NCBI GenBank assembly: GCA_944332105.1
Contig: CALVJI010000026.1
Span: 1 to 13,436, forward strand
From: an uncultured Bacilli bacterium
GTDB taxonomy: Bacteria; Bacillota_I; Bacilli_A; RF39; UBA660
Direction: 5' to 3'
DNA: 13,436 nucleotides
Part shown: one piece after another, positions 7,675-13,360 of the stretch
Position numbering within the stretch: the stretch's first letter is position 1
How the letters are laid out: each line of letters begins with the position of its first letter
Program-made: the position numbers and the translations under genes
Notes under the pieces: generated by a model
Told to the model about the DNA's origin: nothing
Seen by the model: the letters and a program-made list of their open reading frames with translations, nothing else
Database searches by the model: none

Positions 7675-7686
7675 CTTTGGTAAAAT
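7658..7686 (+). promoter_or_regulatory. Extended -10 promoter, predicted leaderless, for MazF-like copy 1
   Basis: TTTAAA (7658-7663) as -35 inside the trxA hairpin, a 17-nt spacer, and TGGTAAAAT as extended -10 (hexamer 7681-7686). Only 7 nt separate the -10 from the ATG at 7694, so transcription should start at or next to the start codon. No Shine-Dalgarno sequence fits in between. Confidence 0.6.
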
Positions 7687-7693
7687 AGAGTTT

Positions 7694-8161
7694 ATGGAAA
7701 TTTTAAGTAAGCAACAATTTATTATGGAACTAGATGATGTGGAGGCTCTTTTTACAGAAAGAATTATTGCTGAGGAAGAAGAGGCGTATCGTAAACCTCA
7801 TTTTGGCGAGATTTGGATTTGTGAAGTACCTGTTTTAGTCGTGGATCAAACAGAGGTTACTTTTGTGAAGATGAAACGTCCTATTTTAGTTGTGGATGAT
7901 GGGGAACAACACTTTGTTAAGAAAGATTTAAAAAACTATTATGGACTAAAAATTACTTCTCAAGAAGATGTGTATCAACGAAAGAAAATCATAAATTACC
8001 GAGCAGTTGGGTTACATAAGCCTTCCTTTATTCGTTTAGAAATTCCTATGAAACTTGAAAAAGCACAATTTTGTTATTATGTGGGAATGTATGGTTTAGA
8101 AAAAACACAGAAAATATTAGAAGAAATTCGTAAAAGAATTAGAAAGCAAATGCCAAATTAG
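7694..8161 (+). CDS. PemK/MazF-like protein, copy 1
   Basis: MazF/PemK proteins are mainly mRNA-cleaving toxins. This 155-residue protein has the order of motifs typical of Firmicutes members: FGEIWICEVPVL (37-48), VKMKRPILVVDDG (58-70), LKITSQ (85-90), VGLHKPSFIRLEIP (105-118) and a YYVGMYG turn (128-134). R62 in KRP and T88 in ITS align with the positions used for catalysis in MazF, so activity is possible. The first ~35 residues are an acidic helical extension not found in minimal MazF. No antitoxin gene is adjacent. It is about 84% identical by eye to the copy at 9592 over residues 35-134, but its C terminus (KQMPN) differs and is encoded by the first unit of a tandem repeat. The ATG is almost at the predicted transcript start. 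Confidence 0.7.
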   Translation: MEILSKQQFIMELDDVEALFTERIIAEEEEAYRKPHFGEIWICEVPVLVVDQTEVTFVKMKRPILVVDDGEQHFVKKDLKNYYGLKITSQEDVYQRKKIINYRAVGLHKPSFIRLEIPMKLEKAQFCYYVGMYGLEKTQKILEEIRKRIRKQMPN

Positions 8162-8218
8162 GAAGTAAAAGTGTGCCAAACTCGGAAGTGAAAATGTGCC
8201 AAATTGGGAAGTTTAGTG
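8151..8218 (+). repeat. Three ~23-bp tandem repeats upstream of the ATPase gene
   Basis: Units at 8151-8173, 8174-8196 and 8197-8218 each begin TGCCAAA, carry GGAAGT ten bases in, and end in (A/G)TG; the third is one base short. The first unit overlaps the last codons and stop of MazF-like copy 1; the third reaches the -35 area of the ATPase promoter. They could be operator sites for a regulator or subterminal transposase-binding repeats left by a mobile element. No matching copy is seen on the far side of the ATPase gene. Confidence 0.8.
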
Positions 8219-8245
8219 TACTTTTTTTGCTTTTTATTGTATACT
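8217..8245 (+). promoter_or_regulatory. Promoter for the AAA-ATPase gene
   Basis: TATACT (8240-8245) is a good -10 about 17 nt upstream of the preferred start. The -35 (TGTACT, 8217-8222, 17-nt spacer) is weak and touches the third tandem repeat, which fits a promoter controlled by a protein binding those repeats. AGGTGAG at 8253-8259 is the ribosome binding site. Confidence 0.45.
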
Positions 8246-8262
8246 TATAAAGAGGTGAGATG

Positions 8263-9519
8263 ATGGAAAACTATTTACCAAGAATTGTAGATGAGATACT
8301 TGATAAGAAAATGCATTTATTTGGAGCAGTGCTAATTGAGGGGTGCAAATGGTGTGGCAAAAGTACGACGGCTAGACGAAAAGCTAAAACTGTTTTAGAG
8401 TTTCAAAATCCACGTGTCTATGAGAATTATGTCGAAATTGCTAAAACTAGGCCGGATTTGTTATTAGATGATGAAAAACCGATGCTTATTGATGAGTGGC
8501 AGGTGGCTCCAATGATTTGGGATGCTGTTCGTTATGATGTTGATAAAACGAATTTGAAAGGGCAATATCTTTTGACGGGTTCAGCTACACCGGTTGAAGG
8601 AAAAACAAAACATAGTGGGACTGGTCGTATCGCAAGGTTACTTATGCGTCCTATGTCCCTTTATGAATCCAAAAATTCGACAGGAACTGTTTCTTTAAAA
8701 CAACTATTTGACGGGGTAAGACAGATTGATGGAAAAAGCACTTTAGAATTGGAAGACGTTGCGTTTTTAATTGCAAAAGGTGGTTGGCCAAGTGTGGCGT
8801 TAGAAAATGGCGAAGACTCTTTGATGGTGGCAAGAGAATATTTAGAAGCAATTATTCATGAAGATATTCAAACACTTGATGGAGTAGAGAGAAATCCTAT
8901 GCGTGTTCGAAGTGTCTTAAGAAGCTTGGCACGAAATATTTCAACTACGGCTAGTTTTAGTGTGATCAAACAGGATACAGAAATGAATAATGAGACAATA
9001 TCTGAAAAAACAATTGCTGATTATGTGAATGCTTTGCAAAAAATGTATTTAGTAGAAGATGTTGTTGCATGGAGTCCAAAATTGCGTAGTAAAACCGAAA
9101 TACGAGTAACACCTAAAAGGGAATTTGTCGATCCTTCTTTAGCGGTTGCTGCTCTTCGGGCTTCTGATAAAGATTTGTTGAAGGACTTTAAAACCTTTGG
9201 TTTATTATTTGAAGCTTTATGTATTCGAGATTTGCGAATTTATATGGACAGCTTAGATGGTGAAGTTTTTTACTATCGTGATAAAAGCGGTTTAGAGTGT
9301 GATGCAATTTTGCATTTGCATAATGGCAGTTGGGCTGCTGTAGAAATCAAACTAGGAACAGATGAATCAATTAACGAGGCAGCAAAAAGTTTACTTAAAT
9401 TAAAGGAAATAGTTGATATGGGAGAGCCTAAATTTTTAATGGTTTTAACAGCTACTAAATATGCTTATTTAAGAGAAGATGGAGTTTTTGTGGTACCACT
9501 CGGTTGTTTAAAAAATTAG
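8263..9519 (+). CDS. AAA ATPase with C-terminal DUF4143 (PD-(D/E)xK-like) domain
   Basis: This 418-residue protein belongs to the abundant ATPase/DUF4143 family of gut bacteria, whose biological role is not settled. Counting from the ATG at 8260: Walker A GCKWCGKS (28-35), Walker B MLIDEW (75-80), sensor LTGSATP (105-111), an Arg-rich GTGRIARLLMRPM segment (120-132), a probable winged-helix region (about 212-290) and DPSLAVAALR (291-300). The C-terminal part has D348 followed by VEIK with E362 and K364, the spacing of a PD-(D/E)xK nuclease-like core. I prefer the ATG at 8263 because AGGTGAG abuts the 8260 ATG too closely, and MENYLPRIVDE looks like the usual family start. It sits between two MazF-like paralogues and looks inserted there; frame and motifs are intact. 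Confidence 0.85.
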   Translation: MENYLPRIVDEILDKKMHLFGAVLIEGCKWCGKSTTARRKAKTVLEFQNPRVYENYVEIAKTRPDLLLDDEKPMLIDEWQVAPMIWDAVRYDVDKTNLKGQYLLTGSATPVEGKTKHSGTGRIARLLMRPMSLYESKNSTGTVSLKQLFDGVRQIDGKSTLELEDVAFLIAKGGWPSVALENGEDSLMVAREYLEAIIHEDIQTLDGVERNPMRVRSVLRSLARNISTTASFSVIKQDTEMNNETISEKTIADYVNALQKMYLVEDVVAWSPKLRSKTEIRVTPKREFVDPSLAVAALRASDKDLLKDFKTFGLLFEALCIRDLRIYMDSLDGEVFYYRDKSGLECDAILHLHNGSWAAVEIKLGTDESINEAAKSLLKLKEIVDMGEPKFLMVLTATKYAYLREDGVFVVPLGCLKN

Positions 9520-9531
9520 AGTTACGATCCA

Positions 9532-9561
9532 ACAAAAACAAAAAAATTTATTGGACTTTAA
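9532..9561 (+). pseudogene. Probable remnant of the trxA 3' end
   Basis: Before the second hairpin the frame reads TKTKKFIGL then TAA, against ELKNFVGL then TAA in trxA. About 17 of the last 21 bases match, and the stop falls at the same place in the hairpin. It is best explained as the upstream edge of the duplicated segment. Confidence 0.5.
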
Positions 9562-9573
9562 AAGTCCTTTTTT
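9553..9573 (+). terminator. Second copy of the trxA-type terminator, ends the ATPase transcript
   Basis: GGACTT and AAGTCC form a 6-bp stem with loop TAA, followed by TTTTTT. It is 34 nt after the ATPase stop and near-identical to 7653-7674. Confidence 0.7.
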
Positions 9574-9585
9574 CTTTGCTAAAAT
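9557..9585 (+). promoter_or_regulatory. Extended -10 promoter, predicted leaderless, for MazF-like copy 2
   Basis: TTTAAA (9557-9562) in the hairpin, 17-nt spacer, and TGCTAAAAT (hexamer 9580-9585). Only 6 nt separate the -10 from the ATG at 9592. The layout is the same as for copy 1, one base shorter, and no Shine-Dalgarno sequence fits. Confidence 0.6.
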
Positions 9586-9591
9586 AGTATT

Positions 9592-10062
9592 ATGGAAATA
9601 TTAAACAAGGAAAAATATGTAGCTATGCAAAAAGATATTTATTCTCTTTTTGCACTTTTACCGATTAAAGAGGAAGCGATAGATTATTCATTGCCCAAAT
9701 TTGGAGAAATATGGATTTGTGAGGTTCCCGTTTTGGTTGTAGAAAATGAAGAAATTACTTTTGTGAAAATGAAACGTCCTATATTAGTTATTGATGATGG
9801 TAAGGAACATTTTATTCAAAAAGATTTGAAAAATTATTACGGATTAAAGATTACTTCACAAGAAGATCCATACCAGCGAAAGAAAATCGCAAATTACCGA
9901 GCAGTTGGGTTACAAAAGCCTTCTTTTATTCGTTTAGAAATTCCTATGAAACTGGAAAAAGAGCAATTTTGTTATTATATTGGAACATATGGAAAAAGAC
10001 AAACACAAGAACTTTTAAAAGAAATTCGCAAGAACATACATGTCAGTCTCGGAAAGGAATAA
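9592..10062 (+). CDS. PemK/MazF-like protein, copy 2
   Basis: A paralogue of the protein at 7694, 156 residues, alignable without gaps through residue ~150. It keeps FGEIWICEVPVL (37-48), KMKRPILV with R62, LKITSQ with T88, VGLQKPSFIRLEIP (105-118) and YYIGTYG (128-134). Most differences in the core are conservative (V/I, D/E, K/Q), and both frames are intact, which suggests both copies are under selection and not newly duplicated. The N-terminal 35 residues and the tail (VSLGKE) are divergent. Its C terminus probably reflects the original end of the gene, since copy 1 ends in repeat DNA. No antitoxin gene is adjacent; the next gene, 78 nt on, encodes an HD-domain protein. MazF-like fold is well supported; toxin activity is inferred. 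Confidence 0.7.
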   Translation: MEILNKEKYVAMQKDIYSLFALLPIKEEAIDYSLPKFGEIWICEVPVLVVENEEITFVKMKRPILVIDDGKEHFIQKDLKNYYGLKITSQEDPYQRKKIANYRAVGLQKPSFIRLEIPMKLEKEQFCYYIGTYGKRQTQELLKEIRKNIHVSLGKE

Positions 10063-10083
10063 GTTGTATAAGATATTAATACT

Positions 10084-10113
10084 TTTACTTTTTTTTATTT
10101 TTTAGTGTATTAT
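10084..10113 (+). promoter_or_regulatory. Possible promoter for the HD-domain gene
   Basis: TTTACT (10084-10089), an 18-nt spacer and TATTAT (10108-10113). The ribosome binding site AAGGAGAG (10126-10133) lies 7 nt before the ATG at 10141. The preceding gene has no clear terminator, so read-through is also possible. Confidence 0.4.
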
Positions 10114-10140
10114 AAAGGAGAAAAGAAGGAGAGAAACAAT

Positions 10141-11304
10141 ATGAATAATATGAGCAAATTAGAAAGAAGTTTACAGTTTTATGTATTAGGTAATAAACTA
10201 AAAACTACTGTTTTTGATGAAAAAAATTATAGTGTGGCTGATAGCATTTTTGGAAGTATAATTTTGGCTGTAGCGATGGACTCAGAATTTAAAGAAACAT
10301 CTAATTTAGGAAAGATTATTAGAATGCTTGTACTAAGCGAATTTGTAAGATTAAATCCAGAGTATAATTTACAAGAAAATTTGCCAAAAGGAAACGAGCT
10401 TAAAAAAGAAGTAGCTGAATTTTTGGCGTTAGAAACAATAGAAGCAAAATTAGCTTTTAAATATCGAACTTGGGAGTGCTTTTTAGTAGATTATATAAAA
10501 AAATATGATTCTACTTTTAATGCGAATAACTTATTTTATGCAAGTCTTAAAATATTTCAACCTAAAAACACGGAAGAAATTATTAAATATCAGCAGGTAT
10601 TTCAATTTTATTATTTAAATCGAAAATTAAAGCACAAAGAACGTGCTGGATGGGATAATAAACATTGGAATATTAAAGCCCCTCGCCGTGAGCGAATCTC
10701 TGAACATGCTGTTGACACCATATTATTATCTATAGGCTTAAGCTCACTATTTTCGTATGACATAAATATGGATAAAGTACTAGAAACGTTGGCTATTCAT
10801 GAAACTGGAGAAGTGCTTATAGGCGACATTACTCCATTTGATGGATTTTCTAAGGAACAAAAGTTAGAAATGGAACATGAGGCTGTAAAAGATTGCTTAG
10901 GAAATCTTTCTTCAAAGAAAAAATATATGCAAATGCTTATAGATTTTGACGAACAACAAACTGATGAGGATACTTTTGCTTATTTTTGCGATAAAGAAGT
11001 TGCCGATTTACAATCTAAATTATATCAAGATATGGGGTTACATTGTACTTTAGATGATCAAAAAGATAATCGTGCATTTAAAAGTGAAAATGTTCAAAAA
11101 TATCTCGCTTTAGGTGCAAAAACTCCTTTTGATATTTGGTTTGAATGCGATAGATCGATTTATGAAAATAATTCTCGTTTTCCTGAATTTTTTGATTTGT
11201 TAGTTTTAACTAAAAATACCGATTTAACTAAATATCTTTCTTATGATGAAACTTTAGTTCCAGAATCTCTTAGCTTAAAACTAAAAAAATCTAAAAAGGA
11301 ATAA
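10141..11304 (+). CDS. HD-domain phosphohydrolase-like protein with degenerate tandem N-terminal domain
   Basis: The C-terminal half resembles YfbR-like/HD_3 nucleotidases: RISEHAVDTILLSIG (His at 189), LAIHETGEVLIGDITP (His 220, then Glu where the family usually has Asp; GDITP matches well) and DKEVADLQSKLY (Asp 284). Members usually dephosphorylate nucleoside monophosphates in the cytoplasm. The N-terminal half repeats the same pattern weakly: LQFYVLGNKLK against FQFYYLNRKLK, VADSIFGSIILAV against AVDTILLSIGL, and MLVLSEF against TLAIHET, with the metal ligands lost. The start is the ATG at 10141 (387 residues), backed by AAGGAGAG; an upstream GTG at 10105 would place the ribosome binding site inside the gene. 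The tail is Lys-rich. The exact substrate cannot be told, and the Glu for Asp change leaves activity open. Confidence 0.72.
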   Translation: MNNMSKLERSLQFYVLGNKLKTTVFDEKNYSVADSIFGSIILAVAMDSEFKETSNLGKIIRMLVLSEFVRLNPEYNLQENLPKGNELKKEVAEFLALETIEAKLAFKYRTWECFLVDYIKKYDSTFNANNLFYASLKIFQPKNTEEIIKYQQVFQFYYLNRKLKHKERAGWDNKHWNIKAPRRERISEHAVDTILLSIGLSSLFSYDINMDKVLETLAIHETGEVLIGDITPFDGFSKEQKLEMEHEAVKDCLGNLSSKKKYMQMLIDFDEQQTDEDTFAYFCDKEVADLQSKLYQDMGLHCTLDDQKDNRAFKSENVQKYLALGAKTPFDIWFECDRSIYENNSRFPEFFDLLVLTKNTDLTKYLSYDETLVPESLSLKLKKSKKE

Positions 11305-11323
11305 ATAAAAAACACATTTTTAC

Positions 11324-11352
11324 TTGTTCACTTGTAGTTTTTTTGGTACAAT
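11324..11352 (+). promoter_or_regulatory. Promoter of the rpsB-tsf operon
   Basis: TTGTTC (11324-11329), a 17-nt spacer, and TGGTACAAT as extended -10 (hexamer 11347-11352). The predicted start near 11359 leaves a leader of about 115 nt before rpsB. Confidence 0.65.
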
Positions 11353-11392
11353 AGCATTGGCTTTGTAAAAAGAAATATTCATGCACTAGGGA

Positions 11393-11434
11393 TTATGTTT
11401 TTCGAGTGCTCGCGGCGTCGAGTGAAAAATGTGA
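11393..11434 (+). promoter_or_regulatory. Structured rpsB 5' leader, candidate autoregulatory RNA element
   Basis: TTTTTC (11398-11403) pairs with GAAAAA (11424-11429) and can extend to 11393/11434 with G-U pairs. Inside, CTCG (11409-11412) pairs with CGAG (11419-11422) around a 6-nt loop, leaving an asymmetric 5' bulge. The GC-rich apex stands out in this AT-rich DNA. There is no T-run after it, so it is not a terminator. S2 autoregulation through its leader is known in other bacteria; for this element it is inference. Confidence 0.45.
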
Positions 11435-11473
11435 GAAGATCTAGGCAGAAGCATAACGAAGGAGGATGTTTTT

Positions 11474-12421
11474 ATGGCCGTAGTTTCTAAAAATGTTTTA
11501 TTAGAAGCTGGAGTTCATTTTGGACATCAAACAAAAAGATGGAATCCTAAAATGAAACCTTATATTTTTGGAGCTAGAGATGATATTTATATTATCGATC
11601 TAGACAAAACAGTAGAATGTATGGAAAGTGCTTACGAAGAGATTAAGAAAATCGCTGAGAATGGTGGTACATTTCTTTATGTAGGTACGAAAAAACAAGC
11701 TGGAGAAGTATGTAAAGAAGAAGCGATTCGCAGTAATTCATTTTACGTAACGGAACGTTGGCTTGGTGGAACTTTAACAAACTTTAGAACGATTCGTAAA
11801 AGAGTAAATCGTTTAGAAGAAATCGAAAAAATGGAACAAGATGGTATTTTTGAAGTTTTACCAAAGAAAGAAGTTATTAAACTAAAGAAAGAATATGACA
11901 AATTAAATCGCTTATTAGAAGGTATTCGTGGAATGACTAAAATTCCTCAAGCATTATTTATTGTCGATTCTAAAAAAGAAGAAAATGCAATTCGTGAGGC
12001 TCATAAATTAAATATTCCAGTATTTGGTTTAATTGATACAAATTGTGATCCTGATACAGTTGATTATGTTTTACCTGGTAATGATGATGCGGTTCGTTCA
12101 ATTAAAGTTGTGTTAGGTGCATTAACAAATGCAATTTGTGAAGTAAAAAATTTAGAATTAGTAGATTATACTTCTGAAGATGAAAAAGAAGTTCGTAAAG
12201 TAGATAAAGCGGAAAAGAAAGTAAAACAAGAAGAAGTTAAAGTAGAAGAAAAGAAAGAAGAACCAAAAGTAGAGGAAACTTTAAAAGAAGAAAAAGAAGA
12301 AGAAACAACTGATTACAGTACTAAAACTTTGGCTGAATTAAAAGCAATGGCTAAAGAACAAGGAATTAAAGGTTATTCTTCTATGAAAAAAGATGATTTA
12401 TTAAATGCATTATCTAAATAA
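11474..12421 (+). CDS. rpsB: 30S ribosomal protein S2 with C-terminal Rho_N-like extension
   Basis: S2 is a late-assembling protein of the small ribosomal subunit. The start MAVVSKNVLLEAGVHFGHQTKR is typical; RWLGGTLTNF (95-104), the coiled-coil arm (about 110-150), GMTKIPQALFIVD (153-165) and PVFGLIDTNCDPD (182-194) are all in place, and the core ends near 225. The protein is 315 residues, about 80 longer than usual. A linker of almost only Glu, Lys and Val (about 233-280) leads to TLAELKAMAKEQGIKGYSSM and the following residues to the end (285-315), which match the Rho N-terminal/SAP-like fold consensus. The reading frame and codon use are continuous with the core, so this is a real fusion and not a frameshift. 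AAGGAGG (11459-11465) precedes the ATG; tsf follows after 23 nt. Confidence 0.96.
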   Translation: MAVVSKNVLLEAGVHFGHQTKRWNPKMKPYIFGARDDIYIIDLDKTVECMESAYEEIKKIAENGGTFLYVGTKKQAGEVCKEEAIRSNSFYVTERWLGGTLTNFRTIRKRVNRLEEIEKMEQDGIFEVLPKKEVIKLKKEYDKLNRLLEGIRGMTKIPQALFIVDSKKEENAIREAHKLNIPVFGLIDTNCDPDTVDYVLPGNDDAVRSIKVVLGALTNAICEVKNLELVDYTSEDEKEVRKVDKAEKKVKQEEVKVEEKKEEPKVEETLKEEKEEETTDYSTKTLAELKAMAKEQGIKGYSSMKKDDLLNALSK

Positions 12422-12444
12422 ATAATATACGAAAGGGTGAGTTT

Positions 12445-13323
12445 ATGGTTACCGCACAAATGGTAAAAGAATTAAGAGAAAAAACTGGAGCAGGAATGAT
12501 TGATTGCAAGAATGCTTTAGTTGAAACAAATGGTGATATGGATGCAGCTGTTGATCTATTAAGAGAAAAAGGAATTTTAAAAGCTTCTAAAAAGGAAAGT
12601 AGAATTGCTGCTGAAGGTTTAGCAAATATTTACAGCAATGATAAAAAAGCGGTTATTTTAGAAGTAAATTCTGAAACAGATTTTGTTAGTAAGAATGAAG
12701 AATTTAAATCATTACTTGATGAAATTGGTACAACTATTTTAAATAGTGATGCTACAACTATGGAAGATGCATTAGCGCTTCCATATGAAAATGGAACTTT
12801 ACAAGATTTACTCGTTGCTAAAATTGCTAAGATTGGTGAGAAACTTTCATTTAGAAGATTTGAAAGTGTAACACTTCATGATGATGAACATTTTGGTATC
12901 TATATTCATATGGGTGGTAAAATTGCTAGCTTAGTAGTAGTAAAAGGCGCTGATGAAGCTGTTGCTAAAGATGTAGCAATGCAACAAGCAGCAATGAAAC
13001 CTTTATATACTAAAGTAAGTGATGTTCCAGAAGAAGCAATTGAAAAAGAAAGAGAAATTCAAAAAGAAATTGCAATGAATGAAGGTAAATCACCAGAGAT
13101 TGCTGAAAAAGCTGTAGATGGTAGAATGAAAAAATATTTCAAAGAAGTTTGCCTTGAGGAACAAGCATTCATTAAAGATAGCGGGTTATCTGTATCACAA
13201 TATGTAGAAAATCATCATAGTGAAATTGTTAAAGCAATTCGTTATGAAGTTGGCGAAGGCTTAGAAAAAAGACAAGATGATTTCGCTGCTGAAGTTATGA
13301 GTCAAATTAAAGATAATGAATAG
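12445..13323 (+). CDS. tsf: Translation elongation factor Ts
   Basis: EF-Ts is the guanine-nucleotide exchange factor that recharges EF-Tu with GTP. The 292-residue protein starts with the UBA-like domain (VKELREKTGAGMIDCKNAL, about 7-25), has the EF-Tu contact motif TDFVSKN (78-84), and continues through the two core subdomains including GKIASLVVVKG and the C-terminal DSGLSVSQYV segment. Length and layout are those of the standard bacterial protein. AAGGGTGAG precedes the ATG and the 23-nt gap to rpsB shows one operon. The usual downstream pyrH-frr pair does not follow directly: a strong terminator lies just beyond the stop. Confidence 0.97.
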   Translation: MVTAQMVKELREKTGAGMIDCKNALVETNGDMDAAVDLLREKGILKASKKESRIAAEGLANIYSNDKKAVILEVNSETDFVSKNEEFKSLLDEIGTTILNSDATTMEDALALPYENGTLQDLLVAKIAKIGEKLSFRRFESVTLHDDEHFGIYIHMGGKIASLVVVKGADEAVAKDVAMQQAAMKPLYTKVSDVPEEAIEKEREIQKEIAMNEGKSPEIAEKAVDGRMKKYFKEVCLEEQAFIKDSGLSVSQYVENHHSEIVKAIRYEVGEGLEKRQDDFAAEVMSQIKDNE

Positions 13324-13327
13324 TTAG

Positions 13328-13359
13328 AAAGTAAATGTGTCAAAGCATTTACTTTTTTT
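13328..13359 (+). terminator. Terminator of the rpsB-tsf operon
   Basis: AAAGTAAATG (13328-13337) and CATTTACTTT (13346-13355) form a 10-bp perfect stem with an 8-nt loop, followed by further T residues. It starts 5 nt after the tsf stop. Confidence 0.85.
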
Positions 13360-13360
13360 G

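Noticed and set aside
8151..8218. Short tandem repeats as a CRISPR array
   Set aside because: Units are directly adjacent without spacers, differ from each other, and no cas genes are nearby.
8260..8262. First of two adjacent ATGs as ATPase start
   Set aside because: AGGTGAG ends directly before it; the second ATG at 8263 has better spacing.
10060..10100. Terminator after MazF-like copy 2
   Set aside because: The AT-rich AAGATATTAATACTT stretch pairs at only three bases, so it is not a convincing hairpin despite the following T-rich run.
10105..10140. Upstream GTG start for the HD-domain gene
   Set aside because: The strong AAGGAGAG ribosome binding site would then lie inside the gene, and the ATG at 10141 is ideally spaced from it.
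11353..11473. T-box or metabolite riboswitch in the rpsB leader
   Set aside because: No T-box sequence, no terminator/antiterminator pair, and no known riboswitch core was recognised.
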